Numbered from the stretch's first letter, positions 47,616-60,090 are shown. The stretch: DNA of 64,000 nucleotides from Ashinkailepas kermadecensis (GCA_034440615.1 JAOTOM010004289.1:77501-141500), one strand, 5' to 3'. The notes: generated by a model not told the origin, from the letters alone. Translations and numbers: made by a program.

Positions 47616-48267
47616 CCGGTGGCCATGGGCAGTTTCCCCTCACGCTTTACGGGACGGTCAAGTCCACCGTCTCCGGAAGTGAATCTCGCCGGCGAACTTG
47701 TGGAGGTGAAGTCAGGACATTGATATCGATTGGCCTCGAGTAACTTTTCATAAATCCGAAGTGCGAGGCATTGAGTATTTCATGTGTTTTACTGTCTGAA
47801 TTTGAATGAAGGAACTATTTTTACTGTTAAGCTACATAGTAATTTATTTAAGGATTCTATAAACCACAATGCATGACGCCTGGTGTAAACTGCCAGGGTT
47901 GGACCTGGACTTGGCCACTTGCTATACACGTCACGAGGCTAAATAAGATGTAATTAGACTTGTGCGAGCCTGACCGATACACTGTCCGAGACTCCTCTCC
48001 TGCTGCTGAAGCTGCTGTTAGCCGACTTCTCGATGAATGTTTGCCTTTGAGCCACATTGGGCAACAGGCTAGCGAAAACTATAAAATCATCGAGTAGTTG
48101 TTCGTGGCACGCAATGTGCGGTTTTTGGCTTCACGATTGTATTTCAGTTGGGTACCCACTCACTACGTGCTACGCATTGAGTGAGCGACTGCTCCACTCC
48201 TCCGGTGGGAAAGCTGGCAAAACACGCCGGTTAGGCAATAGTTAACCTTACTCTGAGCAGTTGTGGC
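47616..48267. other. Nothing recognised
   Basis: Ordinary sequence between two arrays; no exon-like frame. Confidence 0.4.
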
Positions 48268-48546
48268 GGTACACGACGAGTACGGGTGTGGTGGAAACTA
48301 CGCCATGGCATCTATCTGGGTTGATCCATTGTGGTGGGAACTATGCGGTGACATCTACCTGGGTTGATCCGGTGTGGTGGGAACTATGCGGTGACATCTA
48401 CCTGGGTTGATCCGGTGTGGTGGGAACTATGCGGTGATATATATCTAGGTTGATCCCGTGCGGTGGGAGCTATGCGGTGATGTCTGTTTGGGTTGATCCG
48501 GCGTGGTGGGAACTATGCGGTGATATCTGTTTGGGTTGTATTTCAG
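48268..48546. repeat. 43-bp minisatellite running into the exon D acceptor
   Basis: Six to seven copies of a unit containing GGTGTGGTGGGAACTATGCG and GTGACATCTACCTGGGTTGA. The last copy diverges to CTGTTTGGGTTGTATTTCAG, which is the acceptor of exon D. Confidence 0.9.
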
Positions 48547-48672
48547 TACGGCAGAAAGACACTCTTCATGATGGTGTGCTGTCAGAACTGCCTGATCTCA
48601 CTGGGCATCGCTTGTGTCGGAGACATCCGCTCCTACTGGGTTCTCCGCTTCTTGTCTCGCTTCTACATCGAG
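48547..48672 (+). CDS. SLC22-like transporter exon D (motif A, helix 3, start of helix 4)
   Basis: An exon of 126 nt (42 codons), phase 0 at both ends, with acceptor TTGTATTTCAG and donor GTGAGT. The peptide starts YGRKT, the second half of MFS motif A. It continues through a hydrophobic helix (LFMMVCCQNCLISLGIACVG) and ends SYWVLRFLSRFYIE, where the W..LRFL pattern marks the beginning of helix 4 in SLC22 transporters. Joined to exon C it gives VDKYGRKT, an uninterrupted motif A. The family's Gly-rich sequence that usually follows RFL would have to come from the next exon. I did not find that exon in the remaining 15 kb. Related MFS families such as SV2 share this layout, so SLC22-like is the safe wording. 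Confidence 0.85.
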
Positions 48673-50589
48673 GTGAGTCGACATTGCCACTGTTATCAGT
48701 GGACAATGGGAGTTTGCACGACCTTGCATTATTGACTAGCTCAGTGCGCTTAAAGAATGCACGTGTTTGCAATATAACTTCTCTTCAGGTGTGCGATGTA
48801 CGTGTTTGTAGACGAACTGTTCTTCAGATGTGCGACGCTCTCCCCAAGCGCCCTGAAATCACACCTGGAATATTATCTCGCTGAATACAATCCTTTTGGC
48901 CAAACTTTATCCCTTTGGAGCCTCAAAATGCAATTGCTAACAACGCCGGTAAATTAAGACGTATGAAAAGGCTGCACTTTAAGCGTCGGAGCATTAACGA
49001 GTAATGTGGGATGATATACGTTTTGTTATATCAAGTGGGAATTATTAATCTGATGGATGGTCATGAATTCAGTTACAAACTTGTGCATAAGCTGCTTTGC
49101 TGTGAGGGTTGTTTGCCATTAGGAAGTTGAAATGCATCGAACTTTTCCTGTCAGTGTCACATGCTAACTTAACTGATGTTTTTTCCTCCGAGTAGCGACT
49201 TGTTTACCAGTCAGGATTTGTTCGGCGAACTTTTTGGCTTTCGGATGGTACATGATCAATACTTGGTAAACTATGTGCTTTTCATGCCATTTCCCACTCT
49301 ATGGTGGCACTAGCTACGCGTCTGCTGTGTACTGAACACACCGACTGAACCGATTTGAAACATCCTGTGCCACGATATTCTGATTCCATCTCTTATCGAA
49401 TTCAGAGCTCATCAAACAGGGATCTGATGAACATAGCCAGTATTGCTGTTGTATACCCGGCATTGGCTGGGACGGTACGCGTACTATCGGCTTTTCCCGA
49501 TGGCTGAACAGAACTAAGTGAGATAACGTCCCCACATGTGTAGTGCCACTCTGGCCATCCTGTCTGCACCTCGAATCAAAATATTATCTCAGACGTCATT
49601 TTGAGTCACGGGTTATGAGGTCATAAAAGAGACCATGTTTTCCGTCTGGAGGCTCTGAATTGGATTCCCCTGCTCCGGGTAAAGCTGCATATTAAAGCTG
49701 CAATGTGTTTGGACGGCCACGCATGGGTCGAATAAAACATGACGTCAATGTAAATCGACGTAGAACAAGTGTTGTCACCCATGGATTTTTTTGAAGGTCA
49801 TCACATGTCTCCGAATTTCACTCATAGAAGTTATAGATGTAAATGTAAATCCAAGTGCATTTGACTATTACCTGTCTCAGATGGAAATGCAAAATATAAT
49901 TGCAACGTTACGTGAGGCTCGTGTGTCGGCAATGTGACGTCACCATGATACCAAGACCAAACTTGCTATACTGCCAAACGCGCATGGTACAGGGCTATCA
50001 GTGGCCGTTTGGGTCAGCCCGACCCGTCCATTGATTGCCAAGACAGATGGATGGGGGAGGGAAGTCTAACGCCCACCGCACTCCTCACTCGATGGAGTGA
50101 GTGTATATAATTACACCGTGTAGCAAACAAAATAATTATTTGTTTCTGGGCAATAACCTTTATTTTCTGATACATTATGCTTTAAATTACTGGGAAAAAA
50201 ACTGTTAGTGATTTTAAACTTCGGGTTTGTTCTCAGTACATCGATTTTGTTCAAATAAAAACATTATTATTTTTAACCCTATATGGACATCTGCGACAGA
50301 TCTGTAAACGCTTCAAAAATTAAACAAAATGTACCGAAACAAGTACTTTGGAACTTAAAGGACGATATCGTCAAATTTGTAACAGTTCAAGGAGTTTATA
50401 TCACGAATTGGCAACTCCTGCTGCATAAAACCGAGCTTTAATGAAACAAATAAGTTAGTACGTCAGTAGAAGTAAACTGACGGCGTATTTGTGTTCCTAC
50501 GGGCAGTCTTAGAGAGTCATAAAAGTCACTAGATGTTACACCGTCCTCCGGAATATGTCATTCAGATCAGTATTTGACATAACTGCGAT
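48673..50589. other. Presumed intron, nothing recognised
   Basis: No exon with a transporter helix was found. Confidence 0.4.
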
Positions 50590-50905
50590 GTGTGGATTGA
50601 CACACATAGTACAGTGCCAAACACACAGTACAATGACAAACACACAGTGCAGTGACAAACAAACAGTACAGTGACATACTGTACAGTGGCAAACAACAGT
50701 GCAGTGACGACAAACAAACAGTGCAGTGAAGAACATCCTGTACAGTGACACGTATATATTATATTGAAAAGCACGTAGACAAACACATACTACGGTGACA
50801 AACACATACTGTGGTGACAAACACATAGTACGATGACAAACACATAGCACAGCGACAAGCACATAGTACTATGACAAACCCATAGTACAGTGGCAAGCAC
50901 AAAAC
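50590..50905. repeat. ~19-bp minisatellite
   Basis: About 16 degenerate copies of ACAAACACATAGTACAGTG. Confidence 0.9.
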
Positions 50906-53900
50906 GCAATACGCATTGCAATGTAACTTTTTTGCGGTTCTGCCCGCTACAGTTTCTCCTTACATGGTCGGGTACGTTAATCCTTCCGTTTTAGTTCCCA
51001 GAGAGGGAAGTATGAGTGCACTAGTCACGGTCATCATCCCTCCCCTCCTCCTCCGTGTTTATGCTCCTCCTAGTGAAGCACCATTGCGTCTCACGATCGT
51101 GTCATGCGCACTCAGAACTAATATATCATATCATTCACCATTCATCCCGGTGACATCGACAATTCAGAACTGACGTGATAAATGACCATTCAGTAATCGT
51201 CTCCATTATATCCATGGCCTCCAGTCTTCAGATCAGACTGATCGTTACCATTAGCAATTCGCGGTAAGTTTCAGAAGCGACTTGGCCACGATGATGTTTG
51301 ATTGTCATACCCATCGGTACTAGCCTGTCTGATTTACTAGACATCTCACTGAGAGTGCATCCATCACTCCTGGTCCAGAAATTCTCCTCTGTGTGAGAAT
51401 AGATGCCACAGCTGATTCATAATTGACTTGGCTTACGCTCATTATAGATATAGTGGCCCCGAAGGCCTGTTCAAGTAAATCCATCTTCAAGAAGGGTGCA
51501 ATGTGTATTCCATCCAACAGTGGGTGACACGCCGTGGGTACCAAGTATGATGACTTGGATCAAAGCCCAACTCAGGCTGGCTTCATCATGACATGATCAT
51601 CGGACCCCGCACGGTACTAGAAAGGCCGGGAATGTTTTACAAACAACTTCCGTGCGAAGCGGCATCAGTGTTCATTGTCAAGAAAGTGCTGCGCCTTATG
51701 CGTTTGGGGATTACAATATAGTGAGGCAGTCCTAAATTCTGCAAGAGATGCTCAGGGCCCTGCAACAATTGTAGGTGAAATTATCGAAAAGTGCATGCAA
51801 TACATGCTGGAAGTACATTAAGTATATATAGATGTCGCATATCAGCCATAAATTTGCTCCAGGTAAATTGTATTTTCCCCTCGACTATTGCAATTTAAGT
51901 AATGTAATATTCGAATATTTAGCCGCTGAGGAAAAACGTTCATACTGTAAGGCACCCAACATATCATAAATATGACCACCTCTGGTGCGCAGCAAAAAGG
52001 CTTCCCCTCCAAGTCACCAAAACATGACGTGGATGTGTACCATCTGTGTGGTATTACCATTACCCAACCGAACTATTTCCTCAACCGGATCGTAGCTCCA
52101 CTCGCCCTGACGTCCACACAATCGCGGTGATTCTCACCCGAACATTGCGACGCCCGTCGTGACGTCACTGGTGACGTGCGTGACGTCACGACGCAGTGGC
52201 GTGAGTGTCTGTCAGCCGCGTGTCACCTCGCTGATGGTGGACACCGCTGTCGCCATGGCCGACAACGCCTGATGCTGATGCTATCTGTCAGCACCAAGCG
52301 TTTTCCGCCCGCAGCTATCGGTCAGAAGCGCCTTATCTGAAAGGAAGAGACGCATGATTCCTCACGCCATTAGAACATCTGCTCTGGCGCCGGGTACGGC
52401 TGTACTGGTGCTGGGAGAATGAGACTGATCAGGGCTTCAGAACACGTCGCACTGACCACATAGGAGCTATGTGATGTGAACTGGAGAGAACGTCTGACCT
52501 AAGAGCGTACGCAGAGTTGCCGCATTCTGAACAACACAAAAGGATCACATTGACTTTCATGGAGGGGAAATCCTGAACTTGGAGTGTGCGCAAATATACT
52601 GATCGGAACTCCCCTCAAATTGATCAGAGCCATTTCCATGTCCATGAGCTATGTTCAGAGCCATGTCCATGCCCTTCTCCTGAGCACAGCTTGACGCGGT
52701 CAAGTGGGCATACGTGGATGCTGAGTGACAGTTAATATGAGAGTGAATGAGGACCTTGGTAGGAATGAGTATGTAGTAAAGCTAAGGTAAAGCTAAATAA
52801 ACTCCCTGGCTGGAGCGGAGAAAATCTCACCGATTTCGATATTTTAAATAATCGGATATAATTATTGTTTATTACTGAGATATTTGATTTCGGTGCCATA
52901 TAACTTCGAATGTACAGATAGTAGTGTAAGCAATATGAATACATAACTGCAAGGATACTAAAATGACCCGTGTTTCCTGGCGCATCTTGAAATGTAGAAG
53001 AAAGCAAAGTTGGGACGGCCTCTTTATGATGTTGCAATTAGTAATAATTTAATAAATCGAAGCTTCTTTATGCTTGTCCAAAGACGAAAATTCCAGGATA
53101 TTTCATTAGAGTAGGGATGGTTAAGTCCCACCCCTCCCCCATATGATGATATATTTTAGGTTGATTTCATAAATGCCAAGCAATTCAACTGGGAACACCT
53201 TTTAGAAGATAATGAACAATTTGTCCAATGGCTATGTGCAAATTATGCCAACAAACGTTTAGTTTAAGATAGGTCAGATGATGTTCTTGTTCACTTTGGT
53301 ATGATAATGATGTGACATTATACGATTTATAGATATAACGTCAATATTTAACTGGAATAATATTTTCAGTGTAGGACACTGTCTAGAAGCCCTATTTCCA
53401 TAATTGTGTTTTATAATTTGCAAGGTTTGCGTACGGCAATAACCTGCGCCGTCTCGGGGGTTCATTTGCGCCCCCCCCCTAAGGTTCTCCGCGGATAGTG
53501 AAAGAACGGCGCACGGCAGCGCGCCGAAATTTGGCATACCTTTTCCCACATCAATTTGGCATGTTGTGTCAAAATATTTGAGGTCTGGTCATCTAGGATC
53601 AACGAGTTAGTCAAGGTCAAGTGAGGTCACCTCCAAAAACGTTCAACCAGTCGTCAGGCTTTAATGGATAAAGATATTGTAATGAAACTTTTAGCGTTTG
53701 CTTATCTTTAGGGATGAAACAAAACGCACCAGAGGATTTTTTCTCTTCCGTTTTTTATTACTTATTAGTTTTGCATATTTGCCCATAAGAGCTAAAATCG
53801 AAGATTCTGGCTAAAGTAAGAATTTTTATGAGAGCAAGATGACTTCGGACACGTTTTTAAGTCCGCTCTACCCATTATAAAAAGACAAAATAAAGAAAAT

Positions 53901-54012
53901 TGAACTCAAAATTTTGAAATTTCAAAAAATATAAAATTTTGATTTTTGGGAGGGCAAACACTTTCGAGCCATAGTTGATTTCACCTTCCTTTTCTGATTC
54001 CAAATAATGTTG
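50906..54012. other. Mostly unrecognised sequence
   Basis: No gene seen. The CRE-like palindrome at 52155-52193 is listed separately. The part near 53580-53700 resembles 5540-5640 (AGGTCACCTCCAAA, then AGATATTG.AATGAAACTT), indicating a diverged dispersed repeat. Confidence 0.4.
52155..52193. promoter_or_regulatory. Palindrome with paired CRE (TGACGTCA) sites
   Basis: Perfect 14-bp arms CGTCGTGACGTCAC and GTGACGTCACGACG surround an 11-bp loop that itself contains GTGACGTG. Each arm carries a full CREB/ATF site, TGACGTCA. Whether it is used is unknown. Confidence 0.55.
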
Positions 54013-54180
54013 GGGGACGAGTGGTCTAGGGGTAAGATGCTCGTCTCACAATCGAAAGATTGTGGGTTGGAGTCTCACCTGTCGCTATTCTTCGCCCGCG
54101 AACAATCGGCGTGAAAGATTGGCGACGCTATGTGACTCAACGGTCGACGTGTCGTAAAACCAATAACCAACCAACCAACC
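54013..54180 (+). mobile_element. tRNA-derived SINE, family A, copy 3
   Basis: A + strand copy starting GGGGACGAGTGGTCTAGGGG, with B-box GGGTTGGAGTCTCACC and a 3' end of repeated CCAA (AACCAATAACCAACC). A short target duplication, CCAAATAAT, is present at 54000-54008 and 54179-54187. Confidence 0.9.
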
Positions 54181-54639
54181 AAATAATTTAGTTGTTTTCA
54201 AATCTCCCCCAAAATGAACTTCACAGAGCCAAAAACATGATGTAAGTAGTGAAAACCTAGGCCCCATGGTGACGTCACTTTTGGGGGATAACAAAATTTG
54301 TGGGTGGTGTCGGGCCCTAATCGTCGAGCGCTTTCCGATGACACCTCTTTTGTTTTCGTGCGACGCTTAGTTTGGAGATTAGAGGGGGTCTGTATCACCC
54401 CCCCCCCCCTCCCCCCGAGACGTGAGGAAATGATCGGAAAGACGGGGAGGGTTAATGCAATGCCTCACGTGATGGTGCCTGACGTAGAGGCAGGGAGTAC
54501 CAACTGTTCCACAGGACAACCGGCAATCAATTGGGCATAATACAAAGGTCAACTGGAACAGGCAGTGGCGTACCGGAGGGGGCATAATGGACAATTTGTA
54601 TCCTCTTCTCAGAGGTGATAAACCCCCAGAGAATCGCAC

Positions 54640-55395
54640 TGGAGCTCAAAAATGCACCAGGGCCCCGAAAAATTACTCTGCACCCGACAAATTTGCGCCG
54701 GAGCTCGCAAATCGTAACTGTACCTGAAAAATCACGCCGAGGCCCTACAAATCGCGCCAAATGCCCAAAAATCGCATACGGCTCAAAAACATACCCAGGC
54801 CCTAAAAACATTGTGTCGGGGCCCAAAAAGAAATCGTACAGTCCCCAAAATATCACGTCAGAGACATGATAAACCCGAGCCAGAGACCCGAAAAAAATGT
54901 CACCGGGAACCCGAAAAGCGACCCGAGTTCTGAAACATTCAGAATAGGTCACCAGAAATTTCGCCGCAACTAAAAACAGTCCCACTTGGCCTCACAAATC
55001 TCCGTCGGGGTCCTAATAAACAGCCAGGATCCCGAAAATGTTGTACCGTGGCCCCTTAAATAATCACCTTGGTGCCAAAAATCGCGCTGGTGCCCAAGAA
55101 TATTGCGCCTCAGGACCGAATAATCCGAGCCGGAGCCCTACAAAATCGTGCTTGGACAAAATAAAATTCCGTCTGGGCCGAACAAATTGCGCAGAGTCCC
55201 GGAAAAACGTTCCGTTGCACATACAAATTGCGCCAGGGCCCACAAATATTGCATAGAACCCACCAAGTCAAGTAGTCGCTCAAAAATCGTACCGGAACAC
55301 CGAAAAGCGACCCGGGCTCTGAAAAGTTCAGAAGAGGTTCCAAAAACTCGTGTCAGGTCCAACAAACTCGCGCCGGAGACCCGAAGCATCGTCAT
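54640..55395. repeat. Highly degenerate ~26-bp tandem repeat
   Basis: Dozens of diverged units following the pattern AAAAATCGCGCC, GGGGCCC/GGAGCCC, repeated at roughly 26-bp spacing. Units share the frame of A-runs and G/C blocks but differ at most other positions. This is an old array or one under relaxed homogenisation. Confidence 0.75.
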
Positions 55396-56695
55396 CATTT
55401 GAGATATTTATGTCGAGATTCGTATATTAACCTAATATAGTATCTGGTGACTTAATTATCCGTAAAAATGCAAACTAGGGTAGGTTTCGTTTTCCATGAC
55501 CAGAGCTTTCTAACGGTCTTTTTCATTTTATCCTAGCTTATATAGATATGACGTTAGTTGGAAGGGGACCTTCAAAATACTCTCAGCCCGGAGGAGGTGC
55601 ATTTGCCGGCCCGCCCGACCAGCAAAGTATACGCGAAACCGCAAATCATGTCTCTATACTTGACGTACACATACCGTGCATCATCACTGTAATGCTATAA
55701 CTTGTTTTAATTAGCCTGAGTGATGAATTTCAGAGAATGTGGTCTTCTCCTTGAATAAGAGCCCACTGGACAAAAACAATCCGACTCTGTTTTTACCGTG
55801 CCATCATGTCATTGCATAGTGTTCATAATATGCCACTGGCTACATTTCAGCTGTATCAATCGTCAATCAGCTGCTTGTTTGTTTACTACTGGCGCCGCGA
55901 CCTGCACCTAAAATCAAAATGGTACTTTTGTTGTACGGTTCTATGTGCCAGGTTTTGTTTGTAACTACTATGTTTTGTTTATAACTAATCTTGTCAGGCG
56001 TTACTTGGTGCGTGATTTTGTTCATGTTGATTTGGCTTGCGATCTGTGTTGCGTTTATTCTTTGTGTAATGCGAAGTAACTCTGGGGGGGGGGGGGGCGG
56101 AAAGATTTGCCGTATATTTGCGCTCCGTCATGACAGTGGCGAGTGGTTGAGTTCTCGTTTGTGAGTTTGTAAGTTTATTTTACCTCACTTGGCCACGGTT
56201 TACTTATAAATTGTTGTCCATGGAAATCCCAGTAAAGGCTTTCTAGATTTTCTGAGTTCTTAGCAATATCGGTTTGCACTTTCGGAGGGACAATGCGAGA
56301 CAGTCTGTGTCTATATTGGGATGCATTCTCTATCCTCATAGCTATAATTAATCGTAATCCTCCTGTCTGCTTATGTGATGCATATTGGAAGTATCATTTG
56401 ATCCCCCTTGCTATGTTGTCCCTGCTCTCCTACTTGTGGTGAAGCGTGAACACAAAACCGGTTATTTCGTGGCATGACATATTTACAATGATTCCGGATG
56501 CTTTGTATAGTTCAGAGCAATTAGTGACACTGCAGGTCATAAGGAAAAAATATGCCGAATTGAGCACCGGGAACTTCGAACAGGTCGTAGCCCATATGTA
56601 CTCCAGATGGAAAATTGAATAAATGCGCAAATAGGTTGCACTTTTATCAAGCTATATCTGGACCTGGCGTAAACACTAAGGTAAACCTATCTGGT
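55396..56695. other. Nothing recognised
   Basis: Ordinary sequence with a run of 13 or so G at about 56084-56097. No exon-like frame. Confidence 0.4.
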
Positions 56696-57312
56696 CACCT
56701 AAGGTAAACAGCTAAGGTAAAAGCTAAGGTAAACAGCTAAGGTAAACAGCTAAGGTAAACAGCTAAGGTAAACAGCTAAGGTAAACAGCTAAGGTAAACA
56801 GCTAAGGTAAACAGCTAAGGTAAACAGCTAAGGTAAACAGCTAAGGTAAACAGCTAAGGTAAACAGCTAAGGTAAACAGCTAAGGTAAACAGCTAAGGTA
56901 AACAGCTAAGGTAAACAGCTAAGGTAAACAGCTAAGGTAAACAGCTAAGGTAAACAGCTAAGGTAAACAGCTAAGGTAAACAGCTAAGGTAAACAGCTAA
57001 GGTAAACAGCTAAGGTAAACAGCTAAGGTAAACAGCTAAGGTAAACAGCTAAGGTAAACAGCTAAGGTAAACAGCTAAGGTAACAGCTAAGGTAAACAGC
57101 TAAGGTAAACAGCTAAGGTAAACAGCTAAGGTAAACAGCTAATGTAAACAGCTAAGGTAAACAGCTAAGGTAAACAGCTAAGGTAAACAGCTAAGGTAAA
57201 CAGCTAAGGTAAACAGCTAAGGTAAACAGCTAAGGTAAACAGCTAAGGTAAACAGCTAAGGTAAACAGCTAAGGTAAACAGCTAAGGTAAACAGCTAAGG
57301 TAAACAGCTAAG
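56696..57312. repeat. 13-bp minisatellite, about 47 copies, almost perfect
   Basis: Unit AGCTAAGGTAAAC. Only a single-base deletion near 57083, one AATG variant near 57142 and a few edge variants are seen, implying very recent expansion. It ends against SINE-B sequence. Confidence 0.97.
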
Positions 57313-57344
57313 CGCTGTGCAACGCACACAAACTTGGTGCATGA

Positions 57345-57640
57345 AAATACATTTAGTCCGAATTCTTGCTCAGGTGGCTTTGTGGACCAGGGTCCCGTTG
57401 CTGAGCAGAGCTTGTTGCGCGAACCATGCTCAACGGCAGCATTTTGGCCGTGTTTAACGTGCCGCCCATGCACCGACACGGCCGTCCCCGGACATGACAC
57501 GCACATCTTCGGCCTTATTGGGTGTTATCAACTGACCCTCCCAGCCTGGGGCCAAATGCGAGCGCGTAAAGCGACTCAAACACTGCCTTGCCAGGACGAT
57601 GCAGGCTAACGCTTTAACCAACTGAGCTACTGGGGCGGGT
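57345..57640 (-). mobile_element. tRNA-derived SINE, family B, copy 3
   Basis: On the minus strand the head reads CAGTAGCTCAGTTGGTTAAA (A-box) and GTGTTTGAGTCGC (B-box). The body has GGCTGGGAGGGTCAGTTG, GGCCGTGTCGGTGCATGGGC and GGCACGTTAAAC. Closest relative is 16148-16465. Confidence 0.9.
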
Positions 57641-57916
57641 AATGTCGTCCTGCTCAGACGAGTCATCGTTCCCGTTATTCTACATAGTGGTGTGATACCC
57701 CACTTAAAACGTGTTACACTACGCATCAAATGGACAGCAGCGACACCTCTCGGGTTAATGTGATGCGGACCTGACACACATAGTAAACACACTGAAAAAG
57801 GTCACTTTGTAGTTCTCTGGATCAAATCGCTCCACTGAAACAGATATTGGGTTTTGAACATACTTTAGAAGTACTTCTAACGATAAATATCCTCTGAGGT
57901 TTCTCAACGTCGGTGA

Positions 57917-57990
57917 CGTGTTGTGACGCGCAGGCTGTCGCGCAGGCTGTCGCGCAGGCTGTCGCGCAGGCTGTCACGCGTCACAACACG
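57917..57990. repeat. Inverted repeat enclosing a 12-bp tandem repeat
   Basis: Arms CGTGTTGTGACGCG (57917-57930) and CGCGTCACAACACG (57977-57990) are exact. Between them are four copies of GCGCAGGCTGTC. It can form a hairpin or cruciform. Confidence 0.95.
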
Positions 57991-58389
57991 CAAACAACCT
58001 CCCATACATGTTCCGCCCGGTTCGTGATAATCGGTACGAAGAGTACCATGCTAGCCGATATGATATACGGACAGCACTTGTTTTGCAACCCTAAGCCGAC
58101 GGCTCAAAAGTGGGTCGCAGCATTTCGAACATCAATATCGTCCTCCACGACTACTGGATTGGGATCCATCTGATGGATGTGTACGGCATGGAAGAGGGCA
58201 GGGTCTAGTGCGTAGCATGATGTGCACAGTGGACGCTGTGCTCCAGGAAAAGCGCCACCTACAGCAGGACGCGCATCACGTCTGGCGTTGTTTTGCGTCA
58301 ACTTATCAGTTGCTACGGATCCTTCGGGGTGGATATTATTAGTTCCTGGGTAAGATACGGCAGGTTAGCCGGCAAAGCACCGCAGATCA

Positions 58390-59310
58390 GCCTGGCAGAT
58401 GCCACAGATCGGCCAATCAGATGTCACAGATCAGACGCTCAGATGCCACAGATCAGCCAGTCAGATGCCACAGATCAACGGGCCAGATGCCACAGATTAG
58501 CCAGTCAGATGCCACAGATCAGCCTGTCAGATGCCACAGATCATCCAGTCAGATGTCACAGAACAGCCGCTCAGATGCCACAGATCAGCGGGTAAGATGC
58601 CACAGATCAGCCAGTCTGATGTCACAGATCAGCCAGTCAGATGCTACAGATCAGCTGGCCAGATGCCACAGATCAGCCAGTCAGATGCCACAAATCAGCT
58701 GGCCAGATGCCACAGATTAGCTAGTCAGATGTCACAGATCAGCCGCTCAGATGCCACATATCAGCCAATCAGATGCCACAGATCAGCCAGTCAGATGCCA
58801 CAGATCAGCCAGTCATATGTCACAGATCAGCCAATCAGATGCCTCAGACGAGCCGCTCCGATACCACAGATCAGCCAGTCAGATGCCACAGATCAGCCAG
58901 TCATATATCACAGTCAGCCGCTCAGATGCCACAGATCAGCCGGTCAGATGCCACAGATCAGCCAGTCAGATGCCACAGATCAGCCAGTCAGATGCCACAG
59001 ATCAGCCGGTCAGATGCCACAGATCAGCCAGTCAGATGCCACAGATCATGCAGTCAGATGCAACAGATAAGCCGGTCAGATGCCACAGATCAGCTGGCCA
59101 GATGCCACAGATCAGCCAGTCAGATGCCACAGATCAGCCGGTCAGATGCCACAGATCAGCCGGTCAGATGCCACAGATCATCCAGTCAGATGCCACAGAT
59201 CAGCCAGTCAGATGCCACAGATCAGCCGGTCAGATGCCTCAGACGAGCCGCTCCAATGCCACAGATCAGCTGGCCGGATATAACTGATCAGCTGGACAGA
59301 TACCACAGAC
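58390..59310. repeat. 22-bp minisatellite, about 41 copies
   Basis: The unit contains AGATGCCACAGATCAGCC and AGTC. Variants are GCTCAG, GGTCAG and TGGCCAG. Ser/Gln/Asp-rich open frames across it are artefacts. Confidence 0.95.
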
Positions 59311-59639
59311 ATTCAGTACGGAGAACGCATGTCTGTGGAGGCCGCTGAATGACTTTCAAATCGTCAGACGGCTGCAGCCGCCGTCTGTCAGTGAAATGCT
59401 GGAACTTACAAGGTTGGCTCAGCTCTCCTCCACTTCCGGAGCCTGGGTCTTTGTGACGCACGCTAACGAGACCCAGCAGGTGAACTCCCACGACCGAGGG
59501 TTCTTGGCTCAGCATGCTAACGGTTCTAATAGCTTGTCTAGCGTGACGCCGTGGGAGTTCTGACGAGTGGTGAGGTGTGTTGAGGAATGCGGAGGAGTGT
59601 TCAGAAGTGTGGAGCGATGTTGGCGGCTGGGCCGGGTGT
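59311..59639. other. Nothing recognised
   Basis: Short unique stretch between arrays. Confidence 0.4.
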
Positions 59640-60005
59640 GTTTCACAGAGGGCACGGACATGGCTCCCGGGTCAAGTGTCCACGGAGGGCACGGACACGG
59701 GATCCAGGGTCAGGTGCCCACGGAGGGCACGGACACTGGTTCCAGGGTCAAGTGTCCACGGAGGGCACGGACACGGGCTCCAGGGTCAAGGGTCCACGGA
59801 GGGCACGGACACAGACTCCATGGCCAGGTGTCCACGAAGGGCACGGATACAGCCTCCATGAGTCAAGTGGGTACGGATGGCACGGACATAGGCTCCAGGG
59901 TCAAGTGTCCACGGAGGGCACGGACAAGGGCTCCAGGGTCAAGTGTCCACGGATGGCACGGACACAGGCTCCAGGGTCAAGTGTTCACGGAGGGCACGGA
60001 CATTG
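59640..60005. repeat. 38-bp minisatellite, about 9 copies
   Basis: The unit contains GTCCACGGAGGGCACGGACA and CGGGCTCCAGGGTCAAGT. Confidence 0.95.
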
Positions 60006-60090
60006 CTGGGCCAGCACAGAGGACGAAGTACAGCTGAGGTAGTGCCAAGAGAAACATGGGTGAATGACTGAGCTGTGTACATTGGCCACC

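Noticed and set aside
50906..51180. 85-codon frame resembling a transporter loop (next SLC22 exon)
   Set aside because: No transmembrane pattern of helices 4-5 and no suitable splice borders.
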